The position numbers were made by a program, and so were the translations under genes. A DNA stretch of 64,000 bases from positions 62,001 through 126,000 of the forward strand of contig MU858057.1 in the NCBI GenBank assembly GCA_033297075.1, in the 5' to 3' direction. Shown here one piece after another: positions 1 through 9,639 of this stretch. A model generated the notes under the pieces. It saw nothing but the letters and a program-made list of their open reading frames with translations. It was not told the DNA's origin and ran no database searches. The stretch comes from Rhypophila decipiens (taxonomy: Eukaryota; Ascomycota; Sordariomycetes; Sordariales; Naviculisporaceae). Numbering within the stretch: the first letter of the stretch is position 1; each line of letters opens with the position of its first letter.

Positions 1-1011
1 ACCCGTTGTTATCAAAACGACAACGAGATGCTGTGACAAGAGATATCTACCCTATCCACATCACTCCGAGATGGGAGAAAATTTTAGCTTTCCCTTGTGC
101 TGTTTGGACGAAATACCGAGACAAAGAATTGTTCAGAGGGGACGAAAGAGGACCTGAATGCACTCCCGCGGCGAAATACCGCACACCGTCGCCTCGATTT
201 CACACACTCAAGGTCAACAACAAGCTGCTTATCGCAAGATGCACCACCCAACCAGGGTCCATGATATTTTTTTTAGCAACCTTCCTCGGCTCCCCAGGGA
301 AGTTGGCGATCCACTGCTGTAAACGGCCCGAGAAATTCCGCCGAAGCCGTTATGTCAAGGCTGTGAGCCGCTGGACGGTGAAGCTCTGTGTTGCATTACC
401 GTTATCTTGGTGTCTTTGACGCGGTGGATCGGGAAATCCCGCCAGTGTTTTGAACAAAGCACACCATCGTCGGCCTCACCCTTTGATGAGGCTTTATTCC
501 ACGGGAGAGGCTCAAAGTCGATGAGCTAAACAGTACATGAAGGTTCAGATGACAGGGGTATTGTGAGCAGTGTTACCCCGCAGCACATGCATGGTGAGCT
601 ATCAAGGTTGCTGGTCCCTGGTCCGAGATCATGAAACTGCCCCCTCATAACCCGTAAACTCTCCACAGTGTAAAGTTCACGCCGAGTTGGGCTTGCCGTC
701 ATCGCAACAAGATCCATTCTCAACTTCTCAAGGCTGTCTTCCTTCCCTACAATTCGGAGGGGCCAATCTTATTCCTTCCCTCGGGTGCCCGCCTCGACCC
801 AATTTCAACTCTCCGTGACTCGCTCGAGCACCTCTCCCGATCTCACTTCTTCCTTTATAACAACTCACCTTCACACGGCTTTCAAATTCCATCGTTTTCT
901 CATCATAGTACCTACCTATCTATACTGTTGACTCATTTACTGTGCTGCTGCAAGATATCACGCACTCTCAACCTCATCATAGAACATAGACCTTCACCTA
1001 CCATAGACAAC
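1..1011. other. Intergenic region upstream of the HAD phosphatase gene
   Basis: No supportable gene is seen. The short ORFs here have no ATG with coding-like composition and no recognisable domain. The last 200 bases before 1012 are rich in C and T (runs of ctc, cct, tct), as expected for the promoter and 5' leader of the gene starting at 1012. Confidence 0.6.
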
Positions 1012-2034
1012 ATGGCACCAAGAACAGAGTAAGTGGAACACTGATATCTCGTCTACCTCCCAGAAATGCTAACAATGACCAGCTTCCCTCCCGTCAGGGC
1101 CTGCCTCTTTGACATGGACGGGCTCCTCCTCGACACGGAGGACATTTACACACTTTGCATCAACCTGATCCTCGAGAAATACCAGAGGGGTACTCTTCCT
1201 TGGAGCATCAAGGCCAAGCTGCAGGGTCGGCCCGGCCCCGCGGCCAACAAGCTGTTCCAGGACTGGGCCAAGCTCCCCATCGACCATGAGGAATATGTCA
1301 AGCAGTTATACACTCTTCAGGGCCAGCATTTCCCAGGCACCCAGCCTCTCCCCGGCGTCGAGCGTCTTCTGAGCGATCTCGGACGCACCCGCTTCTGGGA
1401 AGTTTCCAAGACCAAAGAAAGCGGCAACTCATCAGCCACTCAAACACCCCAGCGTGTCCACATAGCTCTGGCCACTTCGTCGCACGAATCTAACTTCCGG
1501 TTAAAAACGGCGCATCTGACCGAGCTCTTCTCCGTTTTCGAGGGCCACCGTCGTGTCCTCGGCGACGACAAGCGCATCCCAGCCGGCCGCGGCAAGCCAC
1601 TCCCCGATATCTACCTCCTCGCTCTCAAAACCATCAACGATTCCCTTCCCGCCGGCGAGAAGCCTATCACGCCCGAGGAATGCCTCGTCTTCGAGGACAG
1701 TGTCCCAGGTGTAGAGGCCGGTCGTCGCGCCGGCATGCGTGTGATCTGGTGCCCTCACCCCATGCTCAAGAAGGAGTACGCCGGTCGGGAAGCCGAGGTT
1801 CTCGCAGCCCGGACCGGTGAGGCGGGCGATGTCGACGTGCACCAGCTGGGCGAGATTGATGACGGATGGGCCGAGTATCTGCCCACGCTAGTGGATTTCC
1901 CATATGAGAAGTATGGCGTCGTGGTGCCTCCTGTCGAGGTAGAGGAGGACCCGGTAATGAAGAGCACCGGCACTATTGATGACGGCGAGGAACTTCAGTC
2001 GGTTGAGACTACGACCACTGCTGCCGCTCCTTGA
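1012..2034 (+). CDS. HAD-superfamily hydrolase, subfamily IA (GS1/HDHD1-like phosphatase)
   Basis: Exons are 1012-1028 and 1083-2034 (322 aa). The 54-nt intron has GTAAGT, a TGCTAAC branch point and CAG. The 17-nt first exon supplies the start; without it the frame would open inside the intron. Motif I is FDMDGLLLDTED, with the nucleophile Asp16 and Asp18. Motif II lies in LATSSH, followed by GKPLPDIY with the motif III lysine, and the acidic motif IV is VFEDSVPGVEAGRRAG. This order and the cap between motifs I and II fit the family of human HDHD1 (pseudouridine-5'-phosphatase) and yeast GS1-like proteins, which dephosphorylate small sugar phosphates in the cytosol. An insertion of about 15 residues rich in Ser and Thr precedes motif II, and the C-terminus has an acidic, Thr-rich tail, both probably lineage-specific. 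The fold is secure; the substrate is not known. Confidence 0.93.
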
Positions 2035-2630
2035 GAGACATGCGCGTTCGGGACATGAACTGGTCGGACAGCTAGAGCAAGCAAGGAGTAAGGACAAATA
2101 AACTTAGAAACAAGACATAAGCAACGGAAACGGCAGTCTTGTACATGGAGTTGGGAGTCTTTGGCTGGGAAACTTGGGACACACATAGATTGCATTCCAT
2201 AGAAAGGGAATAGCAGGTAGATTGCGGCGTTATGTTGGTTGGTCTTGACTCGGCGCGTTTAGTAGCATGTTCCATACCCCATTCATACCTAAATACAGGG
2301 CGCCGCCTGGATTTGTCATCTTGCAGTGGATGATTGTCTGTCCAACGAGATTTCCAGAGTTCAGCTCGGATGGATTCTACCGGGGAGACGACCGGGGAAG
2401 AATGGGATGAAGACACCGTGTGACGTCTCATCTTGATATCATCCTATAAACCTAACTCCCAGTCTGGTCAAACAATAGTCCTATTAATCCTATTTCCAAA
2501 GTTATAGGACGACACTTTCATCGCCTCATCAGGGATTAAAAAAGAAGATGAAACAAAAAATTTAAACCCATCCTCATTTAGTAAGAAAGAAAGTTCAGTA
2601 GTGAATACTACTAAAACATAATTGAATTCT
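2035..2630. other. 3' flank and spacer before tRNA-Ala
   Basis: Nothing gene-like is seen. The first 100-200 bases are probably the 3' UTR of the HAD gene. The part from about 2450 to 2630 is AT-rich and carries A-runs just downstream (in the minus sense) of the tRNA gene, suitable as an RNA polymerase III terminator. Confidence 0.5.
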
Positions 2631-2729
2631 GGACGAGCTGGGAATCGAACCCAGGACCTTTCGCATCCGCCCTCGTGAGGATGATCCTCGAATGCTAAGC
2701 GAACGCTCTACCAACTGAGCCACACGCCC
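2631..2729 (-). tRNA. tRNA-Ala (AGC) with a 27-nt intron
   Basis: Read on the minus strand it begins GGGCGTGTGGCTCAGTTGG (acceptor strand and A box) and ends with the T arm GGGTTCGATTCCC and CTCGTCC. The anticodon stem TTCGC/GCGAA encloses loop TTAGCAT, giving anticodon AGC. A 27-nt intron sits between positions 37 and 38, the canonical place for nuclear tRNA introns. Six of seven acceptor pairs form (one G-U, one T-T mismatch at pair 6). CCA is not encoded, as usual in eukaryotes. Confidence 0.92.
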
Positions 2730-3146
2730 TTGTTACTACTACTGCTGTGGGTGGTTGCTGACTCGTGAGACCCCGAACTGTTATATAGTTTGTGGAGCTC
2801 TTGAATTAAGTTCTTGGATAATGAATGGTCAACCTTTATCGCTTCTACCTACTCATCCTATTCCTCTACAATTTCCAGCATTAAAACAGAACTGTCACAA
2901 AGGGAAGAAGGTAGCATCTATCACACCTCGGGAGTCTCTAATGAGGGCTTGAGGAGTCCGCATGTTCGTCGAGATTCTTACATGTCGATGTAAATCATAC
3001 ACCACCAAACATGTCCTTGGGCTGTATTTCCGAAACGAGAACAGCCCAACAAAACTAAAACAAACTTGGCTTGATATTCTTCGCGGTATCTTATAGGTTA
3101 TCGCAGGCACACAGCGTTTTTCGGGGTTCGGTTTGGTTTGGGTCAC

Positions 3147-3324
3147 ACTTGCGGCCCGTCATGTGGTTAAGACTCAAAGTCAGGGGGTGTGGGAAATCTC
3201 GTTCGTGAATCGTCAGCCCCTTTGGTATGATGATATCTCAAAGGAGCTGTCATCGAGCAGCTGGCCTGCCTGAGCTCTCAGATTTCTCACACCTGACTTT
3301 GAAACCACATGACGGGCCGCAAGT
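3147..3324. repeat. Foldback (inverted-repeat) element, about 178 bp
   Basis: Bases 3147-3168 are an exact reverse complement of 3303-3324 (22 bp, core GCGGCCCGTCATGTGG). The match continues inward with small gaps to about 3199 on the left and 3280 on the right, so the arms are about 45-53 bp and the loop about 80 bp. Flanks beyond the arms do not match, and I see no clear target-site duplication. It resembles a small MITE or foldback element; a transcription terminator is unlikely at this size. Confidence 0.7.
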
Positions 3325-3884
3325 ATAAAGGTCCCAGAGAAGGCGAAAGCCTGCTGGAAGTTTGCGTTCAACTGGCTCAACGATTTCGAGCAGGCCGCGC
3401 AAGTAAGCAAGTGTGTGTGCGTGTGCTGCAACCAAAGAGCTGGTAGACCTCGAAGTTTGGCAAGAGGGCGTCTTGTGTGTATCGAGGATCTTCATTTTTT
3501 CCATATTTGTCTTTCCACTCGGCAAACTTCACCCAGGGAAACTTAAAGTGTCAGAAGTGACCAGGCATTCCCCTAGGATTGGCAGGCCTGGAAGCCTCAA
3601 TTGAAGCTGGTGATAAATTTCGGCTCATGGTTTCGCGTTCTGACCTTTTGGCGTTTTGTTCTGTTACAATTTGCTCCTTTATCGCATTCGCTCAGCTTTT
3701 ACAGATTATTAGAGCGCAAGAACTTAGTGAGAAGCCTAAGACCGACGATCAAGCTGGTTACTATAATCAGGAGCCATGTTGCCATCTGGAAAACATGGTT
3801 CAAGTCATTCAGGTGGGGGCGCCATGGCAGTATTATCTTCTCGGGCCATCGGACAGGAGGGGGGGAAAAATTAGAAATTAATAT

Positions 3885-4026
3885 AAAAAAAAACATTTGA
3901 CAGTTTAACACCATGATGATTCGAACTCACGACCCCGAGTCGTAGGAGACAAGTCCGGACGCAGTCCAAAGCGAGCCTAATAGGCAGCACGGGAAGTGAA
4001 ACGATTACCGATTGCGCCAAGTGAGC
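3885..4026 (-). ncRNA. tRNA-Arg-like RNA polymerase III relic
   Basis: On the minus strand, 4026 leftward begins GCTCACTTGGCGCAATCGG, which matches the 5' end and A box expected of a tRNA-Arg. About 95 nt further on, GGTCGTGAGTTCGAATC resembles the variable loop and B box, preceded by CTCCTAC, which could be a CCT anticodon loop. A run of nine T follows at 3893-3885. The T-stem and 3' acceptor strand do not pair, and there is extra sequence between the halves, so it is not an intact tRNA. It could be a decayed tRNA gene or the head of a tRNA-derived SINE. Confidence 0.35.
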
Positions 4027-4209
4027 TTGGTGCTGGTGTTGAAATACAGCGATTCTAAAGCTCTTAATATGCAAGCTAGCCTGAGTATTCATTTGCTGCA
4101 CATACAGGCCATGTATACATTGTAATGTCCAAATGAATTTCAGGCATGTAATTAGATCATGTATGCCTGCTGCTGGCCGGCCTGTCCTTGAGGTAATTAC
4201 CACGCTAGA

Positions 4210-4497
4210 TCATACATGAGGTAATAACAACAAGTCTTTGAGATGCAAAGTGACTTGCTCCTCGCTGATATTGCTATCGGTGTCTGTGTCTGAAATCGGG
4301 GGCGTGGTGGACTGGTTAGATGAAGATGACGAGCCAGAAGAGCTAGAGCTACAGGTCGAGGTGGTCGGTGCTGAAGCGGCAGATGAAGTTGAGTCCGAGG
4401 AGCCAGCAGCACAAGGACCACTCGTCAGGGTGGAACGTTCTGCGCTGGTGGGGATTTGGGTGTTGTTGTTGTTGTTGTTGTTGTTGTTGCTCGACAT
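4210..4497 (-). CDS. Small Asn/Ser-rich hypothetical protein
   Basis: A 95-aa ORF starts with an ATG in good context (caaaATG) and opens with MSS followed by nine Asn residues encoded by a pure AAC repeat. A Ser/Thr-rich middle follows, and then an acidic segment (SDTDTDSNISEEQ) and a hydrophobic end (LHLKDLLLL). I recognise no family. Low-complexity composition makes chance ORFs likely, and a 3' intron could change the end. The opposite strand also has an ORF (4238-4549), but its long Leu run is simply the reverse of the Asn repeat, so the minus frame is preferred. Confidence 0.4.
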   Translation of the reverse strand: MSSNNNNNNNNNTQIPTSAERSTLTSGPCAAGSSDSTSSAASAPTTSTCSSSSSGSSSSSNQSTTPPISDTDTDSNISEEQVTLHLKDLLLLPHV

Positions 4498-5045
4498 TTT
4501 GGAGTGTGTATTGTCTTTGAAGGAGGTAGGTAGGTCTGTCTGTGGTTAGTGGTGAGTGTCTGAGCTTGCTTGTTTGGGCTCTGATGGACTCATTCACTCT
4601 TGTAAAATTACTGACTGAGGACTGTGACAATGACTGCACAAACAGCCTCAATTCGCTAGATCAGGCTCAGCCTTGGCAAGTCTGAGGAATATGTCTGACT
4701 TCTTTCATCAATGCCCACACGATGTCGAGCAAGGGTCGGTGGGTCGGTTATAGAGAGGCCTGCCCGATTCCCAGTGATTCAACCAAGTCTTTTGAATTTC
4801 TTTTGTATTATTCCTTGGTCAAGCTCATTTCTCAAGTATTTTCATGAACATGGGGGAGCCTCCAGCCTTTATTCCTATTCCTCATACGACAAAAAGCCCC
4901 ATGAGTATGCCAAGCCAAGCCCCTTTTCCATCCCAAAGTAAATAAACAATAAACACCCAAGTAACCAAACCAATTCCCAAATCCAACCCAGCCAGTCTTA
5001 TGCCCTCCCTCATTAAACCATAATTCTTCTCCATCAGTCAGTCCA
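4498..5045. other. Spacer between the Asn/Ser-rich ORF and the S41 peptidase gene
   Basis: No gene is seen. The right part (about 4900-5045) is the likely 3' UTR of the minus-strand peptidase gene, and the left part the presumed promoter and leader of the small minus-strand ORF. Confidence 0.5.
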
Positions 5046-7568
5046 TCATATCACCAACCCCAACCCCAAACTCAACCCAACCACCGTCGCCATAATCCCA
5101 ATACTCCCCCCTATCCTCCCAGCACCCGCAGTAGTAACCTCAGGAACAACAGGATTCACTCTACCCCCCCGTTCAAAAAACCTCTCATCCGTTTCCTCCG
5201 TCCCATTGCCCCCCGCCCCAGGCGCTACACTCCCCGTCACATTCTCAACCCGACTCCCCTGCACACATAACCGAGCACTATCCCCCCAAGTAGCGTCGAC
5301 CACCTTTTTCCACGTAGCCAAAGGATCAAACAACATGTCCCTAGTCCAAAAGACCCTACAATTCGCACTCTGGTACAGAAACTGCAGTGGATTCTGACTA
5401 TCCAGCCGACTGAATGCATTCTTTCCGTTAACAGCTCCTGGACTGGAGGGATTTGCCGCGCGCATGATGGGGTAGCCTTCGTCTATGAGGGATAGTTCGC
5501 TGTCGGTTATGTTTGAGGCTGGGTCGAGGAGGAGCACTGCTTTCGCAGCGGCTGATAGCTCGTTTAGATAAAACACTTGTGCGCCCTCGACGCCGCCGAC
5601 GGATTGCATCGGTCCGGTTTGGGGTCGACCGCCTAGGACGGTGGTTTTTATGCCGAGCTGGTGGATCATTAGATAGGAGAATAACGTGCAGGTTGAGCCG
5701 CAGGTTCCATCTGTGAGGAGGACGACGTTTTCGGGCTTGAAGACTGCCGGTGGCGGGTTACTTCTGTGCCCGGTGCCGGTGAGGTTCCAGCTCGGCGAGG
5801 TTTGGTTCAAGGGCGTGGATTGGTAAGCTGTGAATCGGTCGTTTTTGAGGAATACAGGCTCGAGTATCTCATCAATGGTGGTCAGGTTTGAACCGTCTGG
5901 TGCAAAGACTCCGCCGGGAACGAGATTCGAGACGATAGATGAGCGTTGCAGGATCGAGAAAGCTTGGGCTTGGGCGGCGCTGGTGTCCCCTGCTGCAAAG
6001 GTTGATACCGCGCTGTTGGCTAGGGTTATGATTTCTTGCGCGTCGGATTCGGACTGGGAGGTCACGGTTGCGAGGTCGAATGTGTTGATTTGGTCGAGGA
6101 ATCGGTTGGTGATTTCTGCCATTGATCGGAGGGACGATGTCTCTCTCAGATTGTTTGCCTGGAATTTGGGAGCCGAAGGGAAGAGTTGGGCGAAGAGCTC
6201 GTAGCCTGCGACTACGTAGCCGCCGCCGTTGCCCGACAGGTCGATTACCAGTTTTTGCTTGGATTGGGCTTTGCATTCTGCCAGGAAGGTCTCGAGGGTC
6301 GTTTGGAGGTTGTTCAGGTATTCGAACCCGTCAAAATCGCCGGCTGGGGAGAAGCCGTTTACTGCGAGGACTGCAACGTCATCGTACCCGGTGCCGTTGA
6401 GGAAGTAGCCGTGGGTGATGTTGGCTCCGCTGTCTCGGATGATGGGGGTAGGATACCCCTGGATGGTTGGGGCGGCTGGGCCAGCAAGCGTGGAGGGTTC
6501 TGTCAACTCCTCGGGGTCGACCGCAGCAGTGTTCACCACGCCGTTGGCCTCTGGGTTACAGAAGCGGTTGTAAAAGTCCTCGCCGTTGGTGATGCCCGAA
6601 AAGTCTGCTCCTGCTCGGACGACGGCAAAGCTGTCTTGGGTTTCTTCTTGGCCATTGTCGTAAGTCAGAGTGAGAGACGGACCGGAGAACTCGACGACCG
6701 AGGCAACAAAGTTGAGGACGCTGGGCTGCGCGTACGAGGCCATGCCGCCGTTCCATTGCGAGTCGGGGTCCTGGAAGGGGCTGAAGATGAGGTTCTGTCG
6801 CTCGATCACCGTGGCCGCATCTTCGCCGTTGATCTTGACGATGGCTCGGGGCAGGGTGCTGTTTCCAAAGGGAGGACCTCCGGTTGTGGAGTTGGCTCCG
6901 GCTGCGTTGAGGTCGGCTGGATAGTCCGTTAGTCCTCTGGGAAAGATATAGTTGCAAGACTGTTACTGACCTAGATGATACAACTTGGGTATTTGAACGC
7001 CGTCTTCTGATACAGTGACGATATCAAAAGCCAATCGATTCCGGAACACAAAGGCCTTGAAAATGTCGGGCCGAAAATTGAAATGGCCGTCATGAGCAGA
7101 GACGATCAGTTTGACAATGGCTAGTTGAAAGTCGAATTCACTCGCAAAGCCGCCAGTCTCAGCCGTTGCCGAGATGTTGGCAAGCCCGCCGTCAATGTCC
7201 ACAGCAGGGAACACGTAGCCTGGCGGAGGATCTTTCAAGAAAGCCAGAGAACTCTGCCATGCTACAAAGGCTCTGAGACTCTTGATGAGTCTTGCTGCCG
7301 GCTCTGGCTTGTTTGGCACTGTGGCAAGGCATTCCACTGCCAGCGTTGCCGGGACAGTGGGAGTTGCTGATGGACTGGCCGCAAGAAGCGAGTCCGTGAC
7401 GGACGCTATTTGTGCGCACGCATTAGGATTAGGTGCACCAGAAGCTGCTGGTGAGGGTGTGATCTGAGGAATAGGTGCTGGTGCTGCTATTACTCCATTG
7501 ATTCCGAAAAGACTGGATGTGGTGGAAAGAACGACTGCAGCCAGTCTGAAGCTGGAAAACCTCCCCAT
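5046..7568 (-). CDS. Secreted peptidase S41-family protein with GPI-like C-terminus
   Basis: Exons are 7568-6971 and 6916-5046 (822 aa). The 54-nt intron has GTCAGT, ACTAAC and CCAG. The ATG at 7568 is chosen because it opens a signal peptide (MGRFSSFRLAAVVLSTTSS, ending near IAAPAP). The C-terminal half has the S41 (tail-specific protease/ClpP-crotonase fold) signatures: LVIDLSGNGGG at about residue 424-432, and DGTCGSTCTLFSYL at about 602-615, where Ser607 is the candidate nucleophile. The very C-terminus (about 20 residues of G/I/V/L) follows a Thr/Ala/Gly stretch and looks like a GPI-attachment signal. Several N-glycosylation sequons (NGT, NLT, NIT, NQT) fit a cell-surface or secreted enzyme. 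Fungal members of this group are poorly characterised, so the substrate is unknown and activity is inferred from motifs only. Confidence 0.88.
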
Positions 7569-8355
7569 GGTAAAGAATGAATGAGTGACTAAAAGGAGGC
7601 AGTGGCTACCAGGCCGGACTGCGTAATGTGAAAAAGAGGAAAGAAAGGAGCGAAGAGAAAAGAAAGGAAGAGAAACCAAGAAACCAGCAGCAAAACCCAA
7701 GCTTACAGACGATCAAAAGAAAGGAAAGGAAAGTGTAACACATTGTGGCCAGACCATGGTGGATATACAAGTTCCAAAATGATTCCCATCCGAAGTCGCC
7801 ATCCATCATCCATGGGCCCTAATCCTCGCAACGATCAATCAATCTTTGTCATGGGGGCGGCTATCCGGATGGGCGGCTTCGTCCTACCAGAGCCCCTTCC
7901 CAATTAACTGTCAAGTTTTCTTGGATGGCCCCTGCTTCAAAACATCAATCCTCGACAAACAGCTGTTTCTCGTCTCTTCATGAACGCCTTCGCATCAACA
8001 AGTCGGCTAAAAGTGGGCAGGTGGTTTTTGGTTTGCTCTCGGAAATCTGAAGCACCAAAAGCTGGTGTGAAACACTTCAAGCTGAAGCTTGACTCGGCAA
8101 AGTGCCGGAACTGACAACACCCACAGCTTCAGACCCGAACCCTGCATTGAAGATCTTCCTCGGCAATCTCATGCGTTATGTTGCAGCAGCAGCTGGACAA
8201 GTGTCCCCCACGGTCACAACCGTCCTGTCAATTGTGCAGTGTTGGACTGTAATTAAGCTTGTTCACGATTGGGTTGAGCTCAGTCCACAGCTAAATGTAA
8301 CCCCTGTCGGTGACCCCTGTCGGCCTCGTCAGATCCGGCGCGGTAGACGCAGAGT

Positions 8356-8378
8356 CTAGGGCTAGGGTTAGGGTTAGG
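8356..8378 (+). repeat. Interstitial telomere-like repeat (TAGGGC/TTAGGG)
   Basis: The tract reads as about 3.7 copies of a TAGGG-based hexamer, two ending CTAGGG and two TTAGGG-type. TTAGGG is the telomere unit of most filamentous ascomycetes. Confidence 0.75.
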
Positions 8379-9085
8379 CGTGCCGTGGGCATGATTGTGT
8401 TTTACACCTGATCCTACCTTGGACCGCCCTCAGAGTCCGATGTAAGCAAACGAGGGAAGCTGTAGCAGATCTTTTAGTTGACCAAAACGTGCCGATTGGT
8501 ATACGAGATCTAGGCTTGCCTTGAAGCTATCAGATAACAAGCCGGACAGGCTCGCAAAAGCATCATATCTTTAACAGACAGTCGTACCCTCTACCATTTT
8601 TAACGGTAAGAGAGGAAAGAAAAATTGAAGCAAGAGGTTGTGCATAATACTACGATGGTACTTAGTCACGCCCGATACAAGATAACAGAACGTGTGGTGG
8701 CTATTGAATCATAGTCCCCTATTTCTACCATCTTGCTGTTGTTGCAACAACGACTCCGCATCTTTATAGTATAGACACCTGATCGGCTTACATAGTATCC
8801 AGACCTGGCGACTATAGGTGAACAGTCGGCTATCTTTATTTGTGGTTCAAGATGCGGGTTTGACGACCATCACCGCTTGATGGGACCGTGTCTGAAGGTC
8901 AGGCTTGATGATGCCAATGACTACGGGACTCGGGAAGGAAAGAAGCCCGATTGAGATACACCATTAGGTTGAATTGCGAAATTTGTGAGCTGAAATTTGG
9001 GACATTTAAGGACGGTTATGGGCATCTGCTGCGTCGGTAAACAACAACTTGAGCGGCAGGAAAAGGGGTCAGGGGCTACATGTAG

Positions 9086-9099
9086 CTAGGGTTAGGGTT
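9086..9099 (+). repeat. Interstitial telomere-like repeat
   Basis: CTAGGGTTAGGGTT, same orientation as the tract at 8356-8378 and about 700 bp to its right. Confidence 0.6.
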
Positions 9100-9639
9100 C
9101 TGACTTTCCCAGCCGTGTTAATGTACTTGACTGACCTCTGAGCTAACAAAGACTCCCCAGATTGTCTTTGTCTTGCGAGTTTCCCATCAGTGAAACCAGC
9201 TCCGGAAAATCGAGATTCATCTAGAAAATAAAAGTCATGTCGTACCTACGTGATTCACTACCTATGCTACAGCTCCGGTCGAGCTTCGAGGTGGAGAAGC
9301 AAACAAAGAGGCGGCATATCACAATAGGAGGTGCTCTTGATTTCATTATACTTCTTTTCACTAGCTTTTGATGCTCACGTCCCGCCTTTATTGTCCTGCC
9401 GGTCGCGGTCGACTATCGCCAGACAACAAAGCAACAGCTATGAGAAGGACTCGGGGCAAAGGAACTGACATGGCGTTATATAGTACAACTCGCAAAGGTG
9501 TTTTCCTAACCCCTAATCTTTTCTCCTCATGCAGTGTGTTCGAGAATACACTGCCTGTTATTCTCTTGTGAGCGAATCCGCAACTACAATTCTCAAGTAA
9601 ATACTCTACTCAAAGCACCGCCAGTGTGAATTGGAAAAA

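Larger units (their letters stand above)
2730..4209. other. Gene-free stretch with a foldback repeat and a tRNA-like relic
   Basis: No protein-coding gene can be supported. The overlapping ORFs lack domains and plausible starts. The stretch holds the inverted repeat at 3147-3324 and the RNA polymerase III-type relic at about 3885-4026, each listed separately. Confidence 0.55.
7569..9639. other. Intergenic region with telomere-like repeats
   Basis: No gene can be supported in these 2 kb. The part next to 7568 is the promoter and purine/pyrimidine-rich leader of the peptidase gene. Two TTAGGG-like tracts lie at 8356-8378 and 9086-9099 in the same orientation. A tandem repeat of a 13-base unit (acccctgtcggtg-like) lies at about 8299-8325. 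Confidence 0.55.

Noticed and set aside
4238..4549. Plus-strand ORF with a run of ten Leu
   Set aside because: The Leu run is the reverse reading of the AAC repeat; the minus-strand frame is more plausible.
6186..6932. 248-codon plus-strand ORF over the S41 peptidase gene
   Set aside because: Antisense to the conserved peptidase frame; Val/Gly-rich shadow composition.
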